This document shows, piece after piece, positions 43,268 to 51,844 of a DNA stretch of 64,000 bases; position 1 is the stretch's first letter, and every line of letters begins with the position of its first letter. Origin of the DNA: Thiotrichales bacterium 19S3-11 (GTDB taxonomy: Bacteria; Pseudomonadota; Gammaproteobacteria; Francisellales; Francisellaceae); NCBI GenBank assembly GCA_021713295.1, contig JAKJJU010000013.1:1-64000 (forward strand). Direction: 5' to 3'. Made by a program: the position numbers and the translations under genes. Under the pieces are notes generated by a model, which was not told the origin of the DNA, made no database searches, and was given only the letters and a program-made list of their open reading frames with translations.

Positions 43268-44173
43268 ATGGAACAATATCAAACTATACTGGTTCTAGGA
43301 ATTATACTTATCTTACTAATTATGATTGATATCTATCGTCGAATTAGACGTAAAAAGTTAACTGAATCTCAGAGTCAATGCTATGAACTACCAGAAGTTC
43401 ATACTAATACGCTTGAAGAGTCGACAAAGGAAACCACCACCGAATCATTTACCGCTCAATACCATGCAGTTAATGAACAACAAGAAGCAGCGACAGCTGA
43501 TAATAAAAATATTATTGATTTAGATGACAAACGCCTACAAACTCAAAATGAAATGCCATCAGATGAAAATGATGTAGCATTAACCGATGAAACAGTCGAA
43601 GAGGAAAATACATCAACTCAGACAAACCCATGGCAAAGTGCCGTTAAAGCTACGCGTGAAAAACGCTTTAGGCAACCTGAGGTTGAACACGCTCAGCATA
43701 TTCAAACTTCATTTGATCTAGATAATGAACCTGATCAAATGATACAACAGAGCGAACCTCTAGAAGACTCTGAAGATAACTTTTTGGTCTTTCATATTAT
43801 CGCCCCCAGAGGTTATGTCTTTTATGGAGAGGATCTAGAAACCATTTTTAACTTAAGACACTACCATTTAAGCGTACATAATACCTTTGAATATCTTAGT
43901 TCAGAAGCTGAATTACTTTTAACTGCCATTAACTTAGAAGAGCCTAAAACGTTTGGTCGCATCGATGCAATACAAACAACAGGTGTTACACTTTATTGCG
44001 ATATTAGGAAACTCAAACAGCCCTTTGCTGTTTTTCGTGACATTCTCTCTGAAGCACATCAATTAGCTGAATCACTAGGTGGTACACTAACAAATGACCA
44101 TCAAAAACGATTTACGCAAGCCGATTTCAGCCGTTATATGGCTAAAGTTAAAAAAGCTCAACATAACCTTTAA
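43268..44173 (+). CDS. zipA: Cell-division protein ZipA
   Basis: Tethers FtsZ to the inner membrane. The product has 301 residues. One N-terminal helix (residues ~6-25) precedes a short basic patch (RRIRRKK), then an acidic, Gln/Thr-rich linker of about 130 residues, and the FtsZ-binding domain from about 175 (FLVFHIIAPRGYVF, RIDAIQTTGVTLYCD). A weak ACGGA site precedes the ATG. It is not linked to ligA here. Confidence 0.9.
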   Translation: MEQYQTILVLGIILILLIMIDIYRRIRRKKLTESQSQCYELPEVHTNTLEESTKETTTESFTAQYHAVNEQQEAATADNKNIIDLDDKRLQTQNEMPSDENDVALTDETVEEENTSTQTNPWQSAVKATREKRFRQPEVEHAQHIQTSFDLDNEPDQMIQQSEPLEDSEDNFLVFHIIAPRGYVFYGEDLETIFNLRHYHLSVHNTFEYLSSEAELLLTAINLEEPKTFGRIDAIQTTGVTLYCDIRKLKQPFAVFRDILSEAHQLAESLGGTLTNDHQKRFTQADFSRYMAKVKKAQHNL

Positions 44174-44188
44174 GTATAAGAGGAAAAT

Positions 44189-44848
44189 ATGCACACATTA
44201 AAACATTTATTAGAAAAAAATCGACATTGGGCAACAACAACTGTTGAATCTGATCCAGAATTTTTTACTCGCCTTGCAGATGTTCAGACTCCTCACTACT
44301 TATGGATCGGTTGTTCTGATAGTCGCGTACCTGCTAATCAGGTCTTAGACTTACTCCCAGGAGAAATTTTTGTTCATCGAAATATTGCTAATATTATCGT
44401 ACATTCAGATTTGAACTTTTTATCTGTACTACAGTATGCTGTTGATGTATTAAAAGTAGAACACATTTTAATATGTGGTCACTATGGCTGTGGCGGTGTT
44501 AAAGCTGCTGTTGATAACGCTGCTTGTGGTTTGGTTGAAAACTGGTTGAGACATATTCAAGATATTCAACACAAGCATCAAAATTTAATTAATCAGATTC
44601 TTGAAAAGCATCCACGCCAATCAAAATACGATCTTATGTGTGAATTTAATGTTTTGGAACAAGCTATTAATATTGCAAAAACCACAATCATTCAAGACGC
44701 CTGGAAACGTAATCAAACCGTTACCATTCATGGCGTTTTGTACTCATTAGCTGATGGACTCTTAAAACAACTTGGCCCAGGCATAAATGAGAATGAAAAA
44801 ATAGAAACTTTTTACCAGCATGCTTTAAGTGAAATCAAGAAAGTATAG
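44189..44848 (+). CDS. can: Beta-class carbonic anhydrase
   Basis: Zinc enzyme interconverting CO2 and bicarbonate. The product has 219 residues. The metal ligands C42, H98 and C101 and the D44-R46 dyad are all present in WIGCSDSRVPANQ and ILICGHYGCGGVKAA. AGAGGAAA precedes the ATG. It starts 15 bases after zipA and may be co-transcribed. Bicarbonate from it would serve carboxylating enzymes such as PurK. Confidence 0.96.
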   Translation: MHTLKHLLEKNRHWATTTVESDPEFFTRLADVQTPHYLWIGCSDSRVPANQVLDLLPGEIFVHRNIANIIVHSDLNFLSVLQYAVDVLKVEHILICGHYGCGGVKAAVDNAACGLVENWLRHIQDIQHKHQNLINQILEKHPRQSKYDLMCEFNVLEQAINIAKTTIIQDAWKRNQTVTIHGVLYSLADGLLKQLGPGINENEKIETFYQHALSEIKKV

Positions 44849-44871
44849 GCTACTAATTTCACTTATTCTTA

Positions 44872-46008
44872 TTAATACACATCCCCATCCTGAGCTTGTA
44901 AGACATTAGTTACTCCAGCATCTATCATTTCATGTAGTACTCCTAATCTTTCAAACTTATCAGGTGAGTTATAATTTTGAACATGTATTAGTACAATCTC
45001 TTTAACTTTTGATTCATCTTGTACTTTTTTCAAATCACTAGGAAACATATGATATGCACTAATTGATTTAACTTTTTCTTCCACTGTATCCCCTCCCCAA
45101 GTTGCATATTGAATATTTTCTCTTGTAATACCTTCAATAAATAATACATCTGCATTTTTAGCTGCTTCAACTAAACCTTTAGAGTAATGACCATCACCAC
45201 CAAAAACAAGAATTCGATTATCTGGTTTTGTTACAAAGCGATAAGCATATGTATGCTTAAGATCACCATGCTTAGTAGGATAAGCAAAGACTTTAACATT
45301 ATCATCTTCAAAAATTTGTCTCCCTTTAACTCCTGTATCAGGATCAATTGGAATACCTACAGCTGTTGCACCATCAAAATTAGATCGCTGAACACCCACT
45401 GATCCTTGAAACATTTCATTTCGATCTACTGCCCAAGCTGCATTGATATGCCCAATCATCAAACCTACACCTTTAGGTCCATAAATTTTTTTATTTGCTC
45501 CTGTACCAAATTTAAAAGGATTATCAATAAAAGATGGCAAACCTACTGTATGGTCTTCATGTAAGTGAGTCAAAAACATATACTTTAAATTCTTTAGTGC
45601 AAAGACATTAACAAGATCAATATTTCCTTGTGATAAAACTGCTTTAGCTAATGCTCTCCACCAACCTTCTCCGCAATCAACAAAGTAAGGATAGCCGTTA
45701 ACAATAACTACACTAGCAGGGCCATAACGATAAGGATTTGGTGTTGGATCACCAGTACCTAAGGTAACTACTTTTGAGCTCTTATCTTTAGATGATCGAT
45801 CAAGTGGTGCCCTATTTTCAAAAATTGGCCAATTACCTGGTGCTGTATAGAAGCTCTGCCAAACTGTTGACTTAACAAAAGGAACATTAAGCTCATTTCT
45901 TGCTGTTGTTGTCTCGCCTAACTTTAAATTTTCTTGCCATGTTGCAGCATGGCTTGATTGCGCCATTAATAAAACAAATAGACTAAATAAAATCTTACTT
46001 AATTGCAT
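44872..46008 (-). CDS. Exported metallo-beta-lactamase-fold hydrolase
   Basis: The product has 378 residues. A Sec signal peptide of about 21 residues (cleavage near SSHA/ATW) precedes the catalytic domain. The metal motif HLHEDH is complete (H148, H150, D152, H153). Downstream FGGDGHY and KHGDLKHTYAYRF probably give further ligands. The layout resembles the RNase Z/arylsulfatase-type branch, but the signal peptide rules out an RNA-processing role in the cytosol. The substrate is unknown. It lies between carbonic anhydrase and the effector-like cluster. Confidence 0.82.
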   Translation of the reverse strand: MQLSKILFSLFVLLMAQSSHAATWQENLKLGETTTARNELNVPFVKSTVWQSFYTAPGNWPIFENRAPLDRSSKDKSSKVVTLGTGDPTPNPYRYGPASVVIVNGYPYFVDCGEGWWRALAKAVLSQGNIDLVNVFALKNLKYMFLTHLHEDHTVGLPSFIDNPFKFGTGANKKIYGPKGVGLMIGHINAAWAVDRNEMFQGSVGVQRSNFDGATAVGIPIDPDTGVKGRQIFEDDNVKVFAYPTKHGDLKHTYAYRFVTKPDNRILVFGGDGHYSKGLVEAAKNADVLFIEGITRENIQYATWGGDTVEEKVKSISAYHMFPSDLKKVQDESKVKEIVLIHVQNYNSPDKFERLGVLHEMIDAGVTNVLQAQDGDVY

Positions 46009-46266
46009 TTTAATATTTACTTTTTACTTAACTATAGCCTATTGATGATATTACAAAATTTGCAATATTATTATAAAAATTTTAATAATATTTATAATAT
46101 TTTTATTTCATCTCCTCACTCTAATGCTTTTTTATTTATTTTGAATAATTCTATAATTTAGAAATTATTACTCTATTTTTTATACTATTTACTTGGCTTA
46201 TGGTTTGTTAGTATTTAACTATCCGATTATACATCGTATTAAATACAAACTGGGGGAGCAAAACTT

Positions 46267-48927
46267 ATGTATATTGAAAATAGTAACTCTAATGATAAGT
46301 CCAAAGGTGGACTATCCGAAAAAGAAATAAATAATGCTGAGATTTTTGAATTTAATGATAAAGAATTATTAACACTCTACAATAACAAAAGTAATTTAAC
46401 CATTGAAAATCTAAAACAGTACAAAATCGATGGCCATAACCTTGCTATTCCAGACTCTGGGAGCGTAGTTAATTATGTTTTTGTAAAGCCTTCAGCTAAT
46501 CAAAAATTATTCCCTAATGGAGCTAAGCTAAATCTAAATCACATAAAACAACGAAGTATTGGTGAGTGCTTTTTTGATGCTGCACTTTTATCTATCATCA
46601 ACTCCAACCCATTAACACTATTTCATAGTGTAAGAGATAATGGCGATCGTGTTTATGTTAAACTCTATGATATTGACCGTGATGGAAATAAAACACCAGT
46701 TATTTATGATATAGAAAAATCAACCTTAAAAGGTACGGGGCGTCCTTTACTAAATACCTTTAATGAACATGAATTATGGGCTGGTATTCTCGAAAAAGCA
46801 TATGCCATTCATCAATATCGTCGTTTTTATAATGCTACAAATAATCCTGAAAACCGCAACAAAAATCTCGAACCCATTACTGCACCACTAACTACTTTTA
46901 TTAATGGCGGATTTTCTCATGATGTATTTAACGTTTTCTTTGAAACGAATGCTTATTCAGTCAATTTTCAAAAAACAGAAGTTAATGAATCTTTCAGTCA
47001 ATTCGAGCCTATACAGCTTTATATAAAAACAGTTCTTAAAGATGACGTTAAAAAAATAGAATCTGATATTAAACAACTTAAAAGCCTTGATGAAACTGGT
47101 TTTACTCATCAACAAAGAACTACATTAAATACACTTATTAATGCATTTAATGGTTTACTTCAAAACCCTTCTGATTTAGAAGACAACCTACTCCATCTAC
47201 AATCAATATCCAAAATGTTAGAACATGAAGAACTATCTTCATTAAAAAATATCTTAAGCTCAAAGGCACCTAATCTTGAAAGACATTTTAATAATTTAGC
47301 TGGATTATCTGACTTAGGTAAACAGCCGCAACCAAGTGATAGATTTAAAAAATCATTAGCTGATTTCATGCAGCAAGCACTGACCTCTGGCTATATTATT
47401 TCAGTTTCAACTAAACATGACTTTGGAAAAAAAATACCATTGATCCCTGAACAACTAAGTAATGGCGTAGCATCTGGTCATGCATATGGATGCCTAAAGG
47501 TCAAATCATCATCTGATGGGCAAATTACATTAACCGTCATTAACCCTTGGCAAAAGTACTCTAGTGAGTATAAAGAAAATGGGCAACTTACCTCACAGTG
47601 GAGAAGTGATACGAAACAGAATAAAGATGGTTTTGATAAAAATCACCTAGTGATTTCAGAAGAACTAAATCAAACTATAAATGGTGGAGCACCAACCATA
47701 CATATACAAAATGCTCAAGGCCAGCAAACCCAATTTTTTGGTGTCTCTGAAATAAAAATAGAAGATTTTTTTCAATATTTTGACAGTATTTATTTTGTAA
47801 AACCCACGATACCAGAAATTCTATTAAACCAGATATACACAATTACACTTGCCTCTTCAAGGAATGGATTTAACAACCAAGCCATAGCTGATATTGCAAA
47901 TTTCATTCTTACTTCAATGGACTCTGATAAGAGTCCTAATACGATATATGCAAACATACTAAACTATATTGATAAAACCTTAGAGGGGCGATCTTTTGGT
48001 GCGACATCAAATTTACAATCAAGTGAGCGTGATTTTAAATCAATGTTAGACTCATTATCAAACAAAGAATACTCTAGTTCAGAGGTAATCAAAAGCCTTG
48101 CTTCTACTATTAATAAAGTGAGGCAACATACCCCAGCGATGAGTTATTATGAATTTATTGAACAACTTGATCATAAAATAAATCCCACCGTTACAGACAA
48201 TTTTTGCCCAGTAACTAAAGCAATATTAATGACATATTGGCATAACAGTCTTAAAAATAAACCACTATCTCAAAGATTAACTCTAGATGATCAAAAGTTC
48301 TATAAACTACTACTGAATGACCTTCTTGACTCATTACAATCTGATTTAGAGTATGATACTATTTTTAACATAGGTCATGCAGATAAAATTAAAGGCTTAA
48401 TCAACGAGCTTAACGCTTATGATAAGCTACAGCCAAACAATAAGTCGCACCCAAAGAAAAATACATCTACGACTAATCATACCTCTATTATGAGTTCAAG
48501 CTTTTTTAAAGCACCTTCAGATTCAAAAACAAGTCCTGATAGTGAAGCTAAATCTACAATACTTGAAGCTATGAAAGAGGCCATACAAAAAATGATCAAA
48601 AATGAAATTGACTATTTTGGCAGTGCTCGCAAGATGCTAAGCCAAAGCGCTAAGGAAAAACTTCAAGTATTAAATGAAATAAATAAAGAGTTAACTGAAC
48701 TTGATATAAAAAATGATCCTGATGGCGCTTTTAAAGTACTATGCACAAAGGCAAATTCAGCCTACAAACAAGCCTATGCTCCAGGAATCTCCACAGTAAA
48801 CAAAAGCAACGTAAATGCAGAAGCAACTGAAACAGTAAAGCGCCCTTTTGAATATTTTCTCTTTCATCGGCAATCATACGAAAATAAATTTGCCACTGCA
48901 TCTCAATCTAAAAATTCCTATTCATAA
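46267..48927 (+). CDS. Calpain-like (family C2) cysteine protease
   Basis: The product has 886 residues, without signal peptide or membrane helix. Calpain signatures are visible in order: IKQRSIGECFFDAALLSI, where C101 matches the nucleophile of QGxLGDCWFLAAL; ELWAGILEKAYA, matching ELWPALLEKAYA; SGHAYG with H405; and VINPWQ with N426, matching RNPWG. The triad is therefore C101/H405/N426. The stretch between Cys and His is about 300 residues, roughly twice that of mammalian calpain, so an insertion is present. No EF-hand, C2 or other calpain module is seen. The C-terminal ~380 residues are of unknown fold. GGGGGAG is the ribosome binding site. Calpains are rare in bacteria. A role on host proteins is inference. 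Confidence 0.82.
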   Translation: MYIENSNSNDKSKGGLSEKEINNAEIFEFNDKELLTLYNNKSNLTIENLKQYKIDGHNLAIPDSGSVVNYVFVKPSANQKLFPNGAKLNLNHIKQRSIGECFFDAALLSIINSNPLTLFHSVRDNGDRVYVKLYDIDRDGNKTPVIYDIEKSTLKGTGRPLLNTFNEHELWAGILEKAYAIHQYRRFYNATNNPENRNKNLEPITAPLTTFINGGFSHDVFNVFFETNAYSVNFQKTEVNESFSQFEPIQLYIKTVLKDDVKKIESDIKQLKSLDETGFTHQQRTTLNTLINAFNGLLQNPSDLEDNLLHLQSISKMLEHEELSSLKNILSSKAPNLERHFNNLAGLSDLGKQPQPSDRFKKSLADFMQQALTSGYIISVSTKHDFGKKIPLIPEQLSNGVASGHAYGCLKVKSSSDGQITLTVINPWQKYSSEYKENGQLTSQWRSDTKQNKDGFDKNHLVISEELNQTINGGAPTIHIQNAQGQQTQFFGVSEIKIEDFFQYFDSIYFVKPTIPEILLNQIYTITLASSRNGFNNQAIADIANFILTSMDSDKSPNTIYANILNYIDKTLEGRSFGATSNLQSSERDFKSMLDSLSNKEYSSSEVIKSLASTINKVRQHTPAMSYYEFIEQLDHKINPTVTDNFCPVTKAILMTYWHNSLKNKPLSQRLTLDDQKFYKLLLNDLLDSLQSDLEYDTIFNIGHADKIKGLINELNAYDKLQPNNKSHPKKNTSTTNHTSIMSSSFFKAPSDSKTSPDSEAKSTILEAMKEAIQKMIKNEIDYFGSARKMLSQSAKEKLQVLNEINKELTELDIKNDPDGAFKVLCTKANSAYKQAYAPGISTVNKSNVNAEATETVKRPFEYFLFHRQSYENKFATASQSKNSYS

Positions 48928-49043
48928 AATTAACTTAAATTTGCTTTTATTATCAAATATCATGCAATACTTTCTTTTTATTGACTGATTATTTTTAGTT
49001 TGGTAATATTTTGTTATCAAATATCACCTAGGGGTTAATGCTG

Positions 49044-49664
49044 ATGCCAATTAAGTTAGGTCAAGATAAATATCAAATAGTTAATCTATCAACAGATTTA
49101 AAAAAAGGTGACTATGTATCAAGCCTTGGTGTTATCATGGGCTGTTCTAGTTTCAGCGTTATAGGGATAAACCATAAGGGAGAATATATTGGATTATTTG
49201 GCCACCCAAGCGGTGGCTTTGTTGATCAAAGTCAATTAATAGCTTTCGAAGATGTTATTAAAAATGAAGGAATTCGCCAATTAAATATTATGGATATCAC
49301 TTTAGAAGAATACTCCAACTATCGAGTTCATGAACACGATAAAAGAACTGCTAATGTCAGAGGTTGGGCAGAGAACTTAATGAAAAAAGAGTACATCGAT
49401 GGTTACAAAATGAGTTCAAAAGTAGCTCAATCCCCTGATTTCATTCAATATACTTCATCAGGAATTACTGCCTATGCAGGCCTTATAGCAACCCCCCTTA
49501 AAGAACTACCTGATATAATCAAAGGTGATATTAAACAAATTGATCATTTAAATACGATTAAAAAAGCCAAACGCGCTGACAAGCCAAGTATTCACACTCC
49601 ACTTTTAGACCATGAATATGATCCTTCCAAATCTAAGCAAGCGTGTTGCTGTGTAGTACAATAG
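49044..49664 (+). CDS. CaaX-box protein (CVVQ) with conserved Cys/His core, paralogue 1
   Basis: The product has 206 residues. ATG at 49044 is preferred to 49038 because it lies nine bases past GGGG and begins MPI like its paralogue. The core has IMGCSSFSVIG (C34) and YIGLFGHPSGG (H54), conserved in the neighbour. The C-terminus reads PLLDH, a Lys-containing linker, then ACCCVVQ. The last four residues CVVQ form a CaaX box, and Gln in the last position favours farnesylation. The two extra cysteines could be acylated. Bacteria lack CaaX prenyltransferases, so the motif makes sense only in a eukaryotic host. The (I/L)xGC...H pattern recalls CNF1/BLF1/CheD deamidases, but the similarity is slight. 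Confidence 0.75.
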   Translation: MPIKLGQDKYQIVNLSTDLKKGDYVSSLGVIMGCSSFSVIGINHKGEYIGLFGHPSGGFVDQSQLIAFEDVIKNEGIRQLNIMDITLEEYSNYRVHEHDKRTANVRGWAENLMKKEYIDGYKMSSKVAQSPDFIQYTSSGITAYAGLIATPLKELPDIIKGDIKQIDHLNTIKKAKRADKPSIHTPLLDHEYDPSKSKQACCCVVQ

Positions 49665-49706
49665 ATTTATAAAATACGTTTAATTAGTAATTATCAAGGT
49701 GGATTT

Positions 49707-50324
49707 ATGCCTATAGAACTTAAACAAGATGAATTTCATATTATTAATTTATCACGTGATTTAATCGATGGTGATGATTATGTATCAACTATTGCCGTGC
49801 TGACCGGCTGTTCAAGCTTTAGCGCTATTGGCATTGATGAAAATGGTGATTATATCGGTTTATTTGGCCATGCTGCAGGTGGCTATGTTGATGAGACGGC
49901 ATTAAAAAACTTCTCAGCTATTATTGAATCTAAAACTATTCGCCAATTAAATATTCTTGATGTTACGTTGACTCGTTTTGCTAAGCAAAAATCATCTGAA
50001 TCTCATATGGATGATCGTGTTATTAAGTGGGCAAACAATTTATTGAAAAATGACGTTATTGATGGCTATAAATTATGCACTAGAGTTTCAAGCTTAGTCG
50101 ATGGTATTCGCTATACTCAATCAGGTATTGTTGCTATTGCCACTTGCACCCCAACAGCAATTGAACAGTTACCAGATATTTCAAAAGGAAACATTGATCA
50201 AATCGATCATCTAAATGATATTGCAACCATACGGCCTGGCCCTAGAACAGCGGCTATGCCACTTTTAGATCATCAACAAAATCATAATACAACGAAAAAA
50301 AATGATTGCTGTATTATTTTATAA
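49707..50324 (+). CDS. CaaX-box protein (CIIL) with conserved Cys/His core, paralogue 2
   Basis: The product has 205 residues and is roughly 45 percent identical to the upstream gene by eye, so this is a tandem duplication. C35 lies in LTGCSSFSAIG and H55 in YIGLFGHAAGG, 20 residues apart as in paralogue 1. LTGC fits the LxGC motif described for CNF1- and BLF1-type deamidases. The C-terminus has PLLDH, a linker with TTKKN, then DCCIIL. CIIL is a CaaX box with final Leu, the preference of geranylgeranyltransferase I. AAGGTGG precedes the ATG. The function is unknown; a host-membrane-targeted effector is my reading. Confidence 0.78.
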   Translation: MPIELKQDEFHIINLSRDLIDGDDYVSTIAVLTGCSSFSAIGIDENGDYIGLFGHAAGGYVDETALKNFSAIIESKTIRQLNILDVTLTRFAKQKSSESHMDDRVIKWANNLLKNDVIDGYKLCTRVSSLVDGIRYTQSGIVAIATCTPTAIEQLPDISKGNIDQIDHLNDIATIRPGPRTAAMPLLDHQQNHNTTKKNDCCIIL

Positions 50325-50327
50325 AAA

Positions 50328-50957
50328 CTAAAATCTCAAATAAAACTCTGTCGTTACAACAATCCCTACATATGAAAACTCAATACCTACAATGTTTCTA
50401 TAGGTAAAGTCAACATAGGCTTGTACAAATGGCAATGCAGGCAAATGACTTGTAAATTCATTCATATCTAATGTATAGCCTGTTATTAAGCCAAGTCGAT
50501 AACCAGTGGTCATATCTAAATTCTCACTAACTTGATTTTTATATAAATCTCGGGAGAATCCAGCAACATAAGCTCGGTTATAAAATGAATTAACTAAGGT
50601 ACCAACAAATATACCTTTATAGGTGCCACCTATTAGCTCATTGTTCCAATTATCATCTCGAATACTCCCAGGACTAAAATGTAATGTAAACATGCCTAAA
50701 TAAACTGAGTTTTGCTGAGGCGTTCCCTTAATCCATTGCCAAAAATCTTCATTCTCATTCGATTTGGAACTACTCGTATCAACTGGAGAGTTGACCTGAT
50801 CTGCCTGATTTATCGTATCAGCTGAGGGCAGAGAGTCAATCTGACTTTCAGTGCTAGAATCTAAGTCATTTAGATTTTGAGATGAGGTTGACTGCGCAAA
50901 AGCCGATACTGCTAATAGATATAGCAGCACCATAATTGTTGTTATAATTTTTTTCAT
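50328..50957 (-). CDS. Small outer-membrane beta-barrel protein, possibly PagP-like
   Basis: The product has 209 residues. A signal peptide ends near AFA/Q (residue 21). A Ser/Asp-rich spacer of about 50 residues precedes a region of alternating hydrophobic residues that ends in YLRF, the aromatic end typical of barrel proteins. TLHFSPG, WNNELIGG, GIFVGTLVNSF and YVAGF echo the order of elements in PagP (His, then NE, then a Ser, then G), but an Asn replaces the Asp before Ser. The lipid A acyltransferase idea is weak. Its stop lies 3 bases from that of paralogue 2, tail to tail. Confidence 0.6.
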   Translation of the reverse strand: MKKIITTIMVLLYLLAVSAFAQSTSSQNLNDLDSSTESQIDSLPSADTINQADQVNSPVDTSSSKSNENEDFWQWIKGTPQQNSVYLGMFTLHFSPGSIRDDNWNNELIGGTYKGIFVGTLVNSFYNRAYVAGFSRDLYKNQVSENLDMTTGYRLGLITGYTLDMNEFTSHLPALPFVQAYVDFTYRNIVGIEFSYVGIVVTTEFYLRF

Positions 50958-51041
50958 TAACCTTGCAACCCACTAAATCAAACGTATTAAGAGCGCTAAG
51001 ATATCAGAACTTGATCAAAAAATCAACAGCCAAATGTAACA

Positions 51042-51677
51042 TTAGTATTTTTTGAAATATTTATGCCGAATGAACTCTATAACTGCAGGCATAATTGAGA
51101 GAATAATAATGACAAAAATCACAACGGTAAAATTCTCTTTAACTATTGGTACATTCCCAAAAAAATATCCAGCATAAGTAACAATAACAACCCAAAGAAT
51201 TGCTCCTGAAAGATTATAAATCATGAACTTACGATAGGACATTTCGCCTAAACCCGCCACAAATGGAGCAAAGGTGCGAACGATGGGTACAAAGCGCGCA
51301 ATTATAATTGCTTTACCACCATGTTTTTCAAAAAAGGCATGCGTTTTATCAATATATTGACGTTTTATCCATTTTTTTTTCAAAATCTTTTCACCAAACC
51401 AATGACCAATCCAATAATTACAGGTATCACCTACAAAAGCTGCAATGATTAATAAAAACACCAATAAATGAACATTGATATGTGTAAATACCGCAATTGA
51501 TCCTGCTGCAAATAGTAGTGAGTCACCTGGTAAAAATGGTGCAAAAACAACACCTGTTTCTAAAAATATGATTAAAAACAATAAGCCATAGCTCCATAAG
51601 CCAAACTGTTCAACCAATTCTTTTAAATGCACATTAAGATGTAATACAAAATCAATTAATGTTGTTAGCCACTGCAC
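51042..51677 (-). CDS. dedA: DedA-family membrane protein
   Basis: The product has 211 residues. It carries [37 protein letters not shown] and the basic re-entrant block [15 protein letters not shown], all DedA signatures. Members act in lipid carrier recycling and membrane-potential homeostasis. Recent work on the family links some members to undecaprenyl-phosphate flipping, which fits its place beside mraY. It is divergent from mraY with 167 bases between starts. Confidence 0.92.
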   Translation of the reverse strand: MQWLTTLIDFVLHLNVHLKELVEQFGLWSYGLLFLIIFLETGVVFAPFLPGDSLLFAAGSIAVFTHINVHLLVFLLIIAAFVGDTCNYWIGHWFGEKILKKKWIKRQYIDKTHAFFEKHGGKAIIIARFVPIVRTFAPFVAGLGEMSYRKFMIYNLSGAILWVVIVTYAGYFFGNVPIVKENFTVVIFVIIILSIMPAVIEFIRHKYFKKY

Positions 51678-51844
51678 GGTTTTTATTCATCCACTTATTT
51701 CTAAATAATATATCGGCCAATTCTATCGCGAATTGAAAGGAAAATCGAAGTTATTTCATTTCAAAGATGACAAATCAATCAAAATTTAGCTACAATAAGG
51801 CTACTAGTAACTATATTAACCTTAACAATTGGCAAGGATTGTCC

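Noticed and set aside
44872-46008. RNase Z (rnz) for the metallo-beta-lactamase-fold protein
   Set aside because: A clear signal peptide sends it out of the cytosol, and the tRNA-binding arm of RNase Z is not visible.
49044-50324. Annotating the paralogues as CheD
   Set aside because: The resemblance is limited to a GC...H pattern; the CheD sequence around the catalytic residues and a chemotaxis context are missing.
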